Below, piece after piece: positions 11,590-22,385 of a stretch of 64,000 nt of DNA. Under the pieces are notes generated by a model. It ran no database searches. It had not been told where the DNA came from and saw only the letters and a program-made list of their open reading frames with translations. The position numbers were made by a program, and so were the translations under genes. The stretch is from Zygnema cylindricum (taxonomy: Eukaryota; Streptophyta; Zygnematophyceae; Zygnematales; Zygnemataceae): contig JBBHKE010000775.1 in the NCBI GenBank assembly GCA_037447655.1, positions 287,692-351,691 of the forward strand, given 5' to 3'. Numbering within the stretch: the stretch's first letter is position 1; every line of letters starts with the position of its first letter.

Positions 11590-12367
11590 CTTAAAGTTCT
11601 ATCACTCTTTCTGCTACTCCATTTTGTTCCGGATTATAGGGAACAATTTTCTCATGATGAATTTCTTCTTCTTTAAGATATTTTTCAAATTCCATTGAGG
11701 TGTATTCTTTCCCATTATCACTTTTTATCTCTTTTATTGAGGTTTCATGTAGTTTTTCACTCTATACTTTATACTCTTTGAAACATCTTAATACCTCTGA
11801 CTTATGTCTGAGAAAGTATACCTTAGTGTATCTAGACCAATCATCAGTGATGGTTAACATCCATCTCTTCCCCCCATGTGAAGCATACCTAGCAGGTCCC
11901 CAAACATCAGTGTGAACTAGATCTAATACTTTCTCTCTCCTAAATGTGGTTGCTTTTGGAAATGGAAGTCTACGAATCTTCCCTTGGGCACATCCACTAC
12001 AATCATCAAAGGTCTTATCATCCTCAAAAGTAATACCCTCCACTATTCCTTTTTTCTTCATTTTCTTTAATCTATCTAGATGCACATGCCCCAACCTTTT
12101 ATGCCAAAGCATCATCTCACTTGCACACGAGTAGAGAACACTCTTTTCATTGCAAAGAACAATTCTGAACATTCCTTGACTGCCCTTCTCAACTATGAAA
12201 TAAACCTCATTATCAAAGCTTGTTATGAAGATTACTTTCTTAGTTCCTCTTTCAAACTCCTTTTCATCTAAGACAGCTGTTGAGACTAGGTTCTTACTAA
12301 GCTGTGGAATGTAAAGAACGTCTGAGAGTGTTACAATTGAGTCCTTTCCATCAACTAGAACCTTCAA
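11590..12367 (-). pseudogene. copia B integrase
   Basis: The zinc finger is intact: 'WHKRLGHVHLDRL' followed by 'CSGCAQGK'. The catalytic core has its first aspartate in 'DLVHTDVWGP' and conserved 'ITDDWSRYTKVYFL'. An in-frame TAG at about 11762 follows 'CFKEYKV'. Beyond it the same region still encodes 'SDNGKEYTS' and 'NGVAER', which carry the second aspartate and the glutamate. The upstream part (residues 1-60 of the frame) is the protease C-terminal linker, 'TLSDVLYIPQLSKNLVS'. Confidence 0.87.
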
Positions 12368-12479
12368 GTCAACAGTTCAAACAAGACTTGTGGTTTCTAC
12401 TCTACCATCACCGTACTCTATCTCAAGTGTTGGGATCTTTATCATTTTAGTGAACCACCGCTTATCTTTGCACATATGC

Positions 12480-13728
12480 ATTGAAGCCCCTGAGTCTATG
12501 ATTCACCCATCCTCGGGTGGATCCCTCTTACCTCCGAAAGCACACTTTTGTCTCTGTCGAATGTCAACATTATTTTAGTGTTTTTCGGATTAAGAAGAAG
12601 CTCCTCAAGCTCCTCTTCTAGTTCAGTTTTTCCTTCCACTTCCTCATCATAAACTTGAGTCAGGAAAGCCTTTTTCTTTCCTCCATCCCTTGAGGTTCCT
12701 TAACCATCTTTGAGTCGAAGATCTGCAAGTTTGACACAATATGCCATATAGTGTCCCGGTTTCTTGCAGAAGTGACATAATCCTCCTCGAGAAGTTCCTC
12801 TTCCTTGTCTATCAAATCTGCCACCTCTTTGTCCTCTTCCACCAAAGTTTCAATAGGGATCTTTCCCTCTCTCCTCATCACGCTTCCGCTAATCAGCTCC
12901 TGCAAACAATGCTTGAACACTTGGACTCCCTCTCCTAAGCTCTATGGTGCTTTCTTTCACTAAAATCATTCCTAGTGTGTCATCCCAATTCCAATTGCTA
13001 TCTCCCATGTCCTGCAATCGGTTAATGATATTCTCATACTCTTCAGGTAGTTTCATCATTAATGTGTTCACTCTTTGTCTCTCGTACCATGAGTTACCTG
13101 CACTCTCTAACTCTCCAAATAATGCTCCTAAATCATTGCAATAATTATTCATACTTCCTCCTTTATAAGTATAAGCTGCAATTTTATTTTCGGCCAACTG
13201 TTGTTGTTGTAATGATCCACTCTTATATTTGTTAACTAGTGATATCCAAATCTAAGATGAAGATTTGACATGCATAAGGGGAATGGCAATGCCCTTTGCT
13301 ACACTTTTAAGAATTAAGAGCTTAGGAACCTTGTCTTTGTAGTTTCACTTTTCATACTCTGATCTTTCGGTCTGAACCTTTGTCGCCGTTTTTGGTGGTG
13401 CTGCTGCTGGTATCGCCTTCGGCAATGGTGTCACTTGAGTTGCAACTCCTCTCTTTTCTCCTTCCATGAGAATCTCATCTCCTTCCTCATCTTCATCCTC
13501 GGTGATGGTGGCAGTTGTTCTACCAAATGTAGAGGTGGAGGTGCCATAAAAACGTGTCCCTCCAAACCCAGGTGGAGGTGGGCATCGAATTTGTCCAGAC
13601 ACTATGCCCCATAGATGCTTCTCAAATAGTTCTCCCTCCATCATAATTTCCCAATAAAAAAAGTCTGATCCATCAAATATGCGCACCCTAGAGGGTGGGC
13701 CCATAACCTGAAATTCTGTGGTCTCCAA
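12480..13728 (-). pseudogene. copia B gag, zinc knuckle and protease start
   Basis: The gag start (13728-13345) overlaps the LTR end and contains 'IFDGSDFFYWEIMMEGEL', a copia gag N-terminal signature. The frame is lost, then gag resumes at 13197-12889 ('NTLMMKLPEEYENIINRLQ'). A CCHC knuckle 'CHFCKKPGHYMAYC' is encoded at about 12780-12735 in yet another frame. At about 12520-12480 the protease active site 'IDSGASMHMCKDKRW' is present with an in-frame stop just before it. Several independent lesions are therefore needed to explain the sequence. Confidence 0.85.
13694..13708 (-). promoter_or_regulatory. primer-binding site matching initiator tRNA-Met anticodon arm
   Basis: Immediately inside the 5' LTR the minus strand reads GGTTATGGGCCCACC. 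This is complementary to GGUGGGCCCAUAACC, the anticodon stem-loop of plant initiator tRNA-Met, and not to the tRNA 3' end. Drosophila copia primes with a half initiator tRNA-Met cut in the anticodon loop; the same mechanism is inferred here. Confidence 0.85.
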
Positions 13729-15379
13729 TGACCCACAGAATGAGCAGCCTATGTAAAGCCTCTAGGATAGTATTTGCCCCTTCTACTTTCCTGCTGAATA
13801 AGCGCCGCCCTGGCACACAAATATTCTGACCACTCTATTCCCTGTGAGGACAAGACTCCTTTGAGTCAAACGCAAAAAGAATCAAAGAATTTGCTCCCTT
13901 GAGCAGTAAGTTATGGCTGGTCAAAGATGACCTTTATAGTTAGGGTGTGTCCCCATGTGCATAAGTAAGGGTTTTTTCCTGTCGTTTTGCCGTAATACTT
14001 AGCGCCGTACTGCCTAAGTTGGAACCGTACGAAGGAATCACAAATTTGTTGAGTACAATTTGCGTCATCCCTAAACTTAGGATGTATGAAAAGTTGTAGT
14101 CTTGTGCTTTTCAACCCACTTCGACGACAAAAAACGTCATCTTCAACCTTATCTTTAAAACACATGCGCGATGTGATTTAAAATTAGGTTATTTCGATTG
14201 ACAAATAGGAACATATTTTCGCGCGTGCCGTAAATTTCGACAAAAATCCTACGATTTCCAAGGACAAATAAAAGTACATAGTTCGCTATGTTTTTTCCGT
14301 TTGCGTTCTAATATGACAAAGATAGGTACACAATTTGTTTGGATTTGTCCGTTTTCGTCTAGTACGGATTTTTTTTTTTGCTTTGGTGTTGAAATTCTGA
14401 TGCCATTTCACGTCGACCGGACAGGAGACGCGAAGGCAAAGCTCCTCATCGTCAACCGTGAAATTGCACAAGCTTGAAGGCGTACGCCTACAATGTCACG
14501 GTAAGACATGCGACGTCACACGCAAGTACAAAAAATATCGTGCGACCACAGATTGTCGACGTTGACAACCGTCATAGTTATTGTCGACGTATACAATCGT
14601 CACAAGCGTAAGTTACGATTTCGTCATTACAGACATAAGGACACTTGAAAACCGGGTCCGCCGGATCCGCGCTAAAATACAAAGTTAATTCGCTAAGTTA
14701 CAAATACATGGGGACACACCTTTACAAGCTCTCTTAGAGAGAGAGGTACCTATATATTACTAAGTCTCGGTCTGCCTACTCACGACTACCTACTACTAAA
14801 CCCTAGTCCAATAGGAACACTACATAGTGCAAGAAGGTACAATGGGTGATGTACTTATTGTACGACCATTGTACGACAAGGTCTACAAGGTGACACATGT
14901 CAAATCGGAAGCCATGGTTCCTCCTCCCATCTTCTCCAATATCAAATAATGTGTGGCCACGTGGCACCACGTGACGCTATCTCCATATGCCGCCAAAAGC
15001 TCACTTCGCGTGGCGAATATAATGTCGGCCGTCTGATCAAAACATATTTTACACGGTTTAGATTCGCGTACATGTAGGAATTGCTCTTTTTGGTTAGTCT
15101 GCTGTTAATTTGCTGTTGCGTTAATGTTTATATATTTATGAAACGCGTCACGTGTATCGTTTCGTAGCGCCTTAATGGTTAATTCTTTAGGCTATAGAGA
15201 ATCTAGAGGTCGAAGGCTCAAATCTAGACTTAGGCATAATTTTAGTAAAATACCCTCTACTTCAAAATTAGTCACTTTCTAAATATGGCGGCAGCCATGA
15301 CGCGCCTTTGATCCTCACTCTCTTTCTTTAAAGCAAAACTAAAATAGGGAAGTGAATTATTAATTACCTCTTTTCAACA
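13709..15379 (-). repeat. 5' LTR of copia B, carrying a MITE
   Basis: The ends and sequence match the LTR at 8393-9282. The extra 782 bp are the nested MITE at 13943-14721 plus its 3-bp duplication. The outer end abuts the copia A codons for 'MASC'. Confidence 0.92.
13943..14721. mobile_element. PIF/Harbinger-like MITE nested in copia B LTR
   Basis: Comparison with the empty site in the other LTR (TATAGTTACAAGC) shows a clean 779-bp insertion flanked by TTA on both sides (13940-13942 and 14722-14724). The ends are inverted repeats, GGGTGTGTCCCCATG at the left and CATGGGGACACACCT at the right. A TWA target duplication with GGG-type ends is characteristic of PIF/Harbinger. No transposase is encoded; short frames inside do not resemble one. 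Confidence 0.85.
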
Positions 15380-15702
15380 TATGGCCTCTTGCTCTGCAGT
15401 AAAAGACTTGATGTGGGTCAAGTCTTTACTTGGTGAGTGGTCACCTTAAGACTGGTGTGCAGAAAATTTTTTGTGATAATCAGGCAGCAATCGCTATTTC
15501 TGCCAATCCTAAACATCATTTTAAAGCTAAACACATGGACATTAGACTCAGCTTTGTTAAAGAGAAAGTTGAAAACAAAATAATCAGTTTAGAGTACCGC
15601 CCAGATAGCGAGATGGTAGCAGATATGATGACCAAAGTTGTGTCTTCCCTTAAGTTAATTTTCTGCAAGAAGAAGTGTGGTCTGAAATTAAAGATTGACT
15701 AG
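15380..15702 (+). pseudogene. copia A RNase H, second part
   Basis: Coding sequence resumes exactly where copia B inserted, with 'MASCSAVKDLMWVKSLL'. After a short degenerate stretch (stops near 15447) it continues as 'IFCDNQAAIAISANPKHH' and 'KHMDIRLSFVKEKVENK', ending 'CGLKLKID' at 15702. It matches the RNase H end of copia B closely. The polypurine tract AGAAAAAAAAGGGAG follows directly and leads into the 3' LTR. Confidence 0.88.
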
Positions 15703-15715
15703 AAAAAAAAGGGAG

Positions 15716-16770
15716 TGTAGAAATCGATGGTTCTTTTAGTATTTTCTAGGTCTAAATTGGAATACAGAGAAGTCGAGAGTAGTCTGCCTTTAATCCTCTC
15801 CCAACTCCCACACCCTGTTGCAGCATGGGTTGAGAAGCTAGAGCCATGACTACCTAGGCTATCTAGAGGCTTACGGAAATAGATTAGTTGATTTACGAAT
15901 AGGTAGGTTTATTAGCTAAAAAGAAAGACGTCGGATCCAAAATTTGATCCTGGTACCTGCTGACCGTTAGGACGCCGGTAGCCGATACCCTTATCCGTTA
16001 AGTCTAGGACTAGTGATACATAGTATAGGGTTTAATATTTACTTACATGTTGTCACGTAGGATAATTCATTTAACAACGGATGTTTACGGATAAATAGAT
16101 CTAGTTATGTAAAAGTACAGATTACGGTATGGATAAGAAACGAGTACGGCACATTTTGTTTATTTTACGAATCAAATACCGCGCAAGTATTTATGGCGGC
16201 TACGATTAAAATATGCATTCAATCGGACGACCCGGAAGAAAGCCGAGATCGCGGAAGAGAATCACGGCGGTTTATGGTCATCGCCACATCGGATGTCACG
16301 TGGCACGATTACGTTGGATTGCGGCATCTCCGGTTATTACAGGACCGAATCCGGATATGACATGTGTCAACATTTAGGCCATGTCGTACAATATTCGTAC
16401 ATAAAGTACATCGGCAGCTGTACTTTTGTGTACGGCTGTGTAATATGATTGGTGCCGTACATCAGTAGATAGAGTTTTAGAGAGAGATAGGACTTAGAAA
16501 AATTTGGTAGATAAAACCCTCTCTTCAGAGATTTTTTGTACAAAAGGTCAACTTTGACACTCCATAACTTACTGCTCAAGGGAGCATATCCAAATATTCT
16601 TTTTGCTAACGACTCAAGGGAGTCCTTCCTTCACAAAGGTGAAGGTGGTCAAAGTTTTTGTCTTCTAAGGTGGAAGTTATTCTTGTTGAAACACGAATGG
16701 GTCAAAGGTTATCCTAGAGGCTTCTTGCAAGCTGTCCATTCTAAGAACCTATGGAGGTCTCAGAGTTTCA
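15716..16770 (+). repeat. 3' LTR of copia A
   Basis: It starts TGTAGAAATC just after the polypurine tract and ends GGTCTCAGAGTTTCA. The end corresponds to the ...AATTTCA ends of the copia B and C LTRs, and shared blocks such as ACTGCTCAAGGGAG and ATCCTAGAGGCTT support the limits. Its length is 1055 bp. The partner 5' LTR is outside the window. Confidence 0.8.
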
Positions 16771-17553
16771 TCTATCAAATGTTTCGTACATGTCTACGCT
16801 TATCACTTTTTGAAGTAACAAGTATTTGCGCATAGACGCTTTTTGAAGTAACAGGTGTTTGCGCTTAAATCGGAATGCTCTAAAAGCTGTAAGGAGATTC
16901 TTCGCTCGAAACATAGTTAGAGGATTAAAGTTTCGGTTTCGTGGGAAAGTCCTTTTAGAGTTTTAAGCTTTTAAATGCACGTCTCAATTGAAAATCAGAC
17001 AAGTGGGTACGGAGAAAATATGTTTTAAGTGGCGAAAAAAATATTAACACTAATAGCATAGATGTCCTATGCGCATAATACGTACGGAGTAAACTAACGA
17101 ATACTATGTAGAGTGCGCATAAAACAATTTCAAACTTTTAAAATTCGCATGTGATATTCGTACCTTTTTTGGACTTTAAATTTCAATTTTTTTCAATATT
17201 CAATACCCTAAAAAACTGAAAAGTGCAACGAACTCGTTGCAAGCGCCTGATAGCCTATTCCCATTGGAAAAAAAATCACTTTCGCAACATACGGACGTTC
17301 AAATAATGTACGGCTTTTCGAGCATCGACTTTGTAGATTTCGGAAGTTCTCAGAATATCGTACAAACAAACTTCCTCGAAATATTGTCGGATATAGAGGT
17401 AGGGTAAAAGTTGCATCCTTTTGTGAAACAGGCCAACGCTTACCCGAAAAGCTGACGTAGGAAAAAAACATCCGAATGGCTACTTCATCGGCTTATAATC
17501 CTGTAGAAGAGGTAATTTGCTGAAAGGAGTAATTTTGATAATCTGCACGTTTG
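16771..17553. other. non-coding spacer between copia A and copia C
   Basis: No gene is visible. There is a 34-bp imperfect tandem duplication at 16788-16865 (core CTTTTTGAAGTAACA). The stretch at 17049-17070 (CTAATAGCATAGATGTCC) resembles, in inverted orientation, the sequence at 22994-23016, so this may be the left arm of an older inverted-repeat element split by copia C. The block CTGAAAAGTGCAACGAAC at 17216 recurs inside the array at 22633-22794. Confidence 0.5.
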
Positions 17554-18701
17554 TGTTGAAAGTTATGTATTTTCTAGGTCTGAATAGGAAAAATAAAACG
17601 AAGAAATAAAGCAAAGGCGTTCTGCTTCTCGCTCCACTCTCCAGTCCCCATACTTGTTGTAGTCACTGAAGACTGGAGAGAGAGCTAGAACCATGGCTGC
17701 TATGCTGTCTAAGGTAACAGAAAATAGGCTACTTCTTAGTCTGTAACAAAAAGACTGTTGGCTCCGGGATTTTATCTTGATACCTAACGTCTGTTAGATT
17801 AACCGGTAGGTGACAGCTTTATCCTGTAGACTAGGATCACTGTTAAGATTAGTACAATTAGGGTACCATAGGTATTTGAATAAATAAAGGGCAAAGATTC
17901 CATTTAACTACTAGGACGAAATCTTTGGCATAGAACCCGCTGTACCTTTAGTGCCGCACGAAACAAGTATTATGGACATTTGTTTCGACGGTTCGGATAA
18001 AAAGGCGATGTGAAATCGACGGCCATGGTGCAAGCCGGGATTCCGAAAAGGCCGCCTTGGCGTTTTGGGCTCCCCACTCTAGATGACACGTGGCGACATC
18101 ATAATTGGTTGCGGAATTTCAAGAGTGCAAGACAACAAACTCGGATGTGACAAACGTCATCTGTATGGCCTATCGTACAGCTACCGTACATAAAGTACAC
18201 CAGCGCTTGTACTTTTTTGTACGGTACAGTCTTGTGATTGGCGCCGTACTTCAGTAGAAGAGGTTTTAGAGAGGGAATAAGACTTAGAATATTTTGGGTA
18301 GGTAGCCGCCTCTCCTAGAGAGCATCATGTATAAAAGGCACACTTTGGTCAGCCATATCTATCAACTTAGTTGACTAATTTCAGTGAATCTTGTTGCTCC
18401 GGACTCAAAGGAGTCCACGCTACACAGAGGTGTAGTCGGTTAGAGTTTTTGCCTGCGAGGGTGGCTGCATTTCTAAGTGAAAGTCAAAGTGGGTGAATGT
18501 GTCCTCTCATATTCTAACTTTGAATTTTGTGGTGGAACTGAGCACACATAAAGCCTTCTTTCATAAAGGTGAAGCTCTAATGGGGTTCTGATTGTCAAAG
18601 GGTCAATCATTTGGGTTTATATAAACTTGGAGTCGGCAGTATCTAGATTAGCTTCTTTGGACCTGCGAATTGTGTGTGCTAATGTAACCCATAGAATTTC
18701 A
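17554..18701 (+). repeat. 5' LTR of copia C
   Basis: This 1148-bp repeat has the same ends as 21055-22202 and scattered point differences (for example GTACCATAGG here against GTACGACAGG there). The sequence right after it (GGCTAATACC) occupies the primer-site position but does not match the anticodon-arm site of copia B. Confidence 0.92.
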
Positions 18702-18721
18702 GGCTAATACCTAAAATTAAG

Positions 18722-19600
18722 CGTGCTTATGTTCGATGGAACAGACTTCACTTATTGGGAGTTTACGATGGAGGTGTTGCTTTCCGGGAGGCACTTATGG
18801 GGAATTTTTTCGTGACAAGTAAGATGTCCGCCACTTGGCTTTGGAGGAGCTTACTATGGAGAATCATCTAACGCTGCCCAAAATATCAACCGGAGTTCAG
18901 ATGCAACGGAAGGTGAAGGAAAAACCTTGTCGTGGAAGGGGAAAAAGGGAAGATGGGAAAAAGAACACCGATAGTGAGGGGAGAAACGCTCTTAGCTATG
19001 GTTACACTTGTGGGGGTTATAACTAAACCAAAAATTGAAAAAAATGACAGAAAAAGTTGGGAATATAAAAACACTATAGCAAAACATCTCATACTTAGAT
19101 ATGTGTCTAAGTCCATAGCTATCACTCTTTTAAATCTAACCAAGTCTTCGGAAATTTGGGAAACACTAATTCAGATTTATAAGAGTGAGACTATACAGAG
19201 GCAGCAGTTAGTAAAATAAGAAATAGAGGCATATGCTTAAAAAGGCGGTGGCATGATAGAGTTTTGCAATGATATTGCTACATTATAAGTTGAGCTTTCT
19301 AGTGCGGGATATGTAGAATCTAAGGAGAGAAAGATAAATACACTAATCATGAAACCCTTAGATGAGTACGAAGACATCATTTACCGTATGCAGGAAATGG
19401 ATGTCTCTTCATGGACTTGGAGCATTACCATGGGAATAATTCTTGTGAGGGAAATCACTTTGGAGCTTCGTAGGAGAAGTGACAGGTTGAAAGCAATTTA
19501 CAGTTGTTTGTGACTGGCGGAAGCGTAATGTGAGGAACGGCGGCGACGAGCGGAAACGTGATGAGAGGAAGAAAGACAAAGGTAAACCTTATCGAAACTT
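18722..19600 (+). pseudogene. copia C gag, broken
   Basis: The start reads 'MFDGTDFTYWEFTMEV' and 'SGRHLWGIF', matching copia B 'IFDGSDFFYWEIMMEG' and 'EKHLWGIV', then a stop. Further frames give 'RYVSKSIAITLLNLTKSSE' and, at about 19250-19480, 'INTLIMKPLDEYEDIIYRMQ' and 'GIILVREITLELRRRS', the UBN2-type gag core. At least three stops or shifts separate these pieces. The solo gypsy LTR interrupts the sequence at 19603 before the zinc knuckle. Confidence 0.82.
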
Positions 19601-19602
19601 CG

Positions 19603-20081
19603 TGTAAAAGGGGCGAAATATCACAATGCTTAGCGGAAAATATCAAGGACCTCTTTGTAGCAACAGCAAGATCACACCACAAGGACAGGTAGAGGTTGCG
19701 CTTTATTACTCGGGAGAAGATTACAAAATTCAGTGCTCGCTGCGAAGGTCTACTCAAGAGTCTTTTGTTGACTAGGCCTACTTCACTATTTAAACTAACT
19801 AGCCGGTAGTCAACCTAGTACTGTACAACTGTACACGTGGACCTTCACGGTCGATCGAGACAAATCTCCAAATGTCCTTCTAGAACAATACTATTCCATC
19901 TACATTCCGCGGCGTTGCTATGCTGCGCTGCTATGCTGCTACGCTACTAAGTAGTTACGCCGCTAAGTTACTACGCTGCTATGTTGCGGTGGTCTGGAAT
20001 CGCAACTGCGCTGCTCTGACACCGCAACTATAGCAACCTATTTGCTAGCTACTAAGTACCCAACTCTGTAACCCTGTTACA
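19603..20081. repeat. solo gypsy LTR with target duplication CTTCG
   Basis: The 479-bp sequence starts TGTAAAAGGGGC and ends CTGTTACA, like the LTR at 3172-3707, and includes the GCTGCGCTGCTA-rich repeat part. CTTCG lies on both sides (19598-19602 and 20082-20086), proving an insertion followed by LTR-LTR recombination that removed the interior. Confidence 0.92.
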
Positions 20082-21036
20082 CTTCGGTGGAAAGAGAGGG
20101 AGAAGAAAAGCAAGGGGAGCTTTGGAAAAAGGGGTTTGCTTCTTTTGTAGAGAACCGAGTCACCATATGGAGGAGTGTCCTCGTTTGGAAAAAAATAGAA
20201 GTTGGAGTGTGAATGGGGAGGAAGAAGGGGAAGAGGAGAAAGAGGATGAAGAAATCTTAGAGCTTCTTCACATCGGTAGAATGGAGAACAGAGAAAAGTA
20301 CACAGAAATTCCACGAATGCAAAAGTGTGTTTTTGGAGGTAAAAGGGAAGTAAAGAGAGAGGAGGTACTTGAGGATGTCGAGGAGTGTAGATTATATGAC
20401 TTAGAAATGAAAAATTCAGATCTAGGATCCATAAGAGAAAACGCGAAAGAGAAAATTAATGAGGTTAATTTTATAGATAATTTGGAAACAGAAAACTAGT
20501 CGAAAAGGGAGACTTCAACGGATTCCGAGGAAAGGGAAGAAGTGAAACTAGGAGTGTTAAAGGATAGGGGAGAAGAGGGATATTTAATGAAAGGTTTAGG
20601 GGATGAGAAATATTTATTGGGAATAAATTTAGAAAGTGAGAGTGGAAAAAAATCAATGGGAGAAAGTGAGGAAAATTCATTTTTTGGGGGTAATGGGTTT
20701 GGCATCACTAAAGCAAGTGATGGTATTTACGAAGGTGTGCCTGTAAAATGGTTAGCATCTTGGTGTATGTTGGAGATTGGAGATGGGGCTTGCTATTTGG
20801 ATTGCAAGTGGGAAACCAGTTTGTGTGTGGATGGAAAAGAGATGAGGTGGAAAACATCTTTGCTCAGATTTATGAAGATTGGCATGCGAAATAACATGAG
20901 TGATCAACAAAATGCAATAATTATTTCGACTCGTACATTACACTTCTTTAAATACAAGGTTATTTACTTCAAGCTTTATGAGAAGAAAAGAATGAAGAAA
21001 AAGAAAAGAAAAAAATTATTTTTGGCAAAAAAGTAG
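20082..21036 (+). pseudogene. copia C zinc knuckle and compressed pol remnants
   Basis: The frame 20122-20499 has the knuckle 'CFFCREPSHHMEEC'. Then follow an acidic stretch, 'PRMQKCVFGGK' (the pre-protease position) and 'CRLYDLEMKNSDL', which lines up with the integrase C-terminal 'YRVYDLKKRDIL' of the siblings. The frame 20542-21036 has 'DEKYLLGINLESESG', matching RT 'EAKYNLGIQVERDRD', and an RNase H end with 'DQQNAIIISTRTLHFF'. Whole domains have been deleted between short conserved islands. The lysine-rich end (KKRMKKKKRKK) is unlike the siblings. Confidence 0.75.
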
Positions 21037-21054
21037 ACTAGAAAATAAGGGGAG

Positions 21055-22202
21055 TGTTGAAAGTTATGTATTTTCTAGGTCTGAATAGGAAAAATAAAAG
21101 GAAGAAATAAAGCAAAGGCAGTCTACTTCTCGCTCCACTCTCCAATCCCCATACTTGTTGTAGACACTGAAGCCTGGAGAGAGAGCTAGAACCATGGCAG
21201 CCTATGCTGTCTAAGGTGACAGAAAATAGGCTACTACTTAGTATGTACCAAAAAGACTGCCGGCTCAGGGATTTTATCTTGGTACCTAACGTCTGTTAGA
21301 TTATCCGGTAGGTGGCAGTTTTATCCTGTAGTTTAGGATCAGTGCTAGGACATATAGGGTACGACAGGTATATAAATAAATACAGGGCAAAGATTCCATT
21401 TAACTACTAGGACGAAATCTTTGGCATAGAACCCGTTGTACCTTTTATGGCGCACGAAACAAATGTTTCGAACATTTGTTTTGACGGTCCGGATAAAAAG
21501 GCGACGTGAAATCGACGGTCGTGGTGCAAGCCAGGATTCCGGAAAGGCCGCCTTAGCGTTTTCGGGCGTCGCCACTCTAGATGACTTTTGGCGACATCGT
21601 ATGTGGTTGCGGAATTTGCGGAGTGCAAGACAACAAGCTCGGATGTGACAAATGTCACATGTATGGCCTGTCGTACAGCTATCGTACATAAAGTACACCA
21701 GCGCCTGTACTTTTCTGTACGGTACAGTCTTGTGATTGGCGTTGTACTTCAGTAGAAGAGGTTTTAGAGGGGGAATAGGACTTCTAATACTTTGGGTAGG
21801 TAGCCGCCTCTCCCAGCGAGCATTTTGTATAAATGGCACACTTTGGCCAGCCATATCTATCATCTCAGTTGACCAATTTCACTATTTCTTGTTGCTGCGG
21901 ACCCCGGGGAGTCCAGGCTACACAGGGGTGTAGTCGGTTAGAGTTTTTGCCTGCCAGGGTGGCTGCATTTTTAAAGGAAAGTCAAAGTGGGTGAATGTGT
22001 CCAAATCTCATATTCTAACTTTGCATTTTGTGGTGTAACTGAGCACACATAAAGCCTTCTTTCACAAGGTTGAAGTTGTAGTGGGGTTCTGATTGTCAAG
22101 AGGTCAATCTTTTGGGTTTATATAAACTTGGAGTCGGCACTATGTAGATTAGCTTCTTTTGATCTGCGAATTCCGTGTGGCAATGGAGCCCATATAATTT
22201 CA
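21055..22202 (+). repeat. 3' LTR of copia C
   Basis: It is preceded by the polypurine tract AAAATAAGGGGAG and has the same length and ends as the 5' LTR. It is followed directly by the target duplication GTTTG. Confidence 0.92.
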
Positions 22203-22385
22203 GTTTGTTTTCGCGCCTTTGTTTCATGACGTCTAAGCATGAGAAGTGTCACATGACACCTTCAATTGGAGTTACGTGCGAAAATTTTGGTGTGAACAAG
22301 ACCCGTTTTCCGATGAGTTATGGAAAAATCATCGGAATGGGCAAAGAGTTACATATGCTCCGGTGGGCGTAGGCTATGAATTTTC

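Larger units (their letters stand above)
8393..15379 (-). mobile_element. copia B: nearly full-length Ty1/copia element, minus strand
   Basis: The element has two LTRs (13709-15379 as 5' and 8393-9282 as 3'), a primer site, gag-pol pieces in copia order and a polypurine tract (AATTAAGGGGAG on the minus strand) next to the 3' LTR. After removing a nested MITE the LTRs are 889 and 890 bp and very similar, so the insertion is fairly young. Copia A codons read straight through the junction (GAGTA before, TATGG after) with no repeated bases, so no target duplication is visible. Gag-pol contains stops and frameshifts. Confidence 0.92.
3708..16770 (+). mobile_element. copia A: Ty1/copia retrotransposon broken by three insertions
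   Basis: Coding pieces run gag, protease, integrase, reverse transcriptase, RNase H on the plus strand, the Ty1/copia order, and end in a 3' LTR at 15716-16770. The 5' part was separated by the gypsy insertion and lies left of the window. Two more insertions split it: an unclassified block at about 6205-7350 inside RT, and copia B at 8393-15379 inside RNase H. Several internal stops show long inactivity, consistent with being the oldest element of the nest. Confidence 0.9.
17554..22202 (+). mobile_element. copia C: internally deleted copia element with 5-bp target duplication
   Basis: Two 1148-bp LTRs (17554-18701 and 21055-22202; TGTTGAAAG...AATTTCA) flank a short interior, and GTTTG is duplicated on both sides (17549-17553 and 22203-22207). 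The interior keeps gag, a zinc knuckle, small remnants of integrase C-terminus and RT, and a piece of RNase H, in the correct order. Protease, integrase core and most of RT are missing. A solo gypsy LTR sits in gag. The element cannot move on its own, but its intact LTRs suggest relatively recent insertion. Confidence 0.92.

Noticed and set aside
13911-14471. Two minus-strand frames inside the Harbinger-like MITE
   Set aside because: They show no DDE transposase or Myb-like motifs and are short; the element is treated as nonautonomous.
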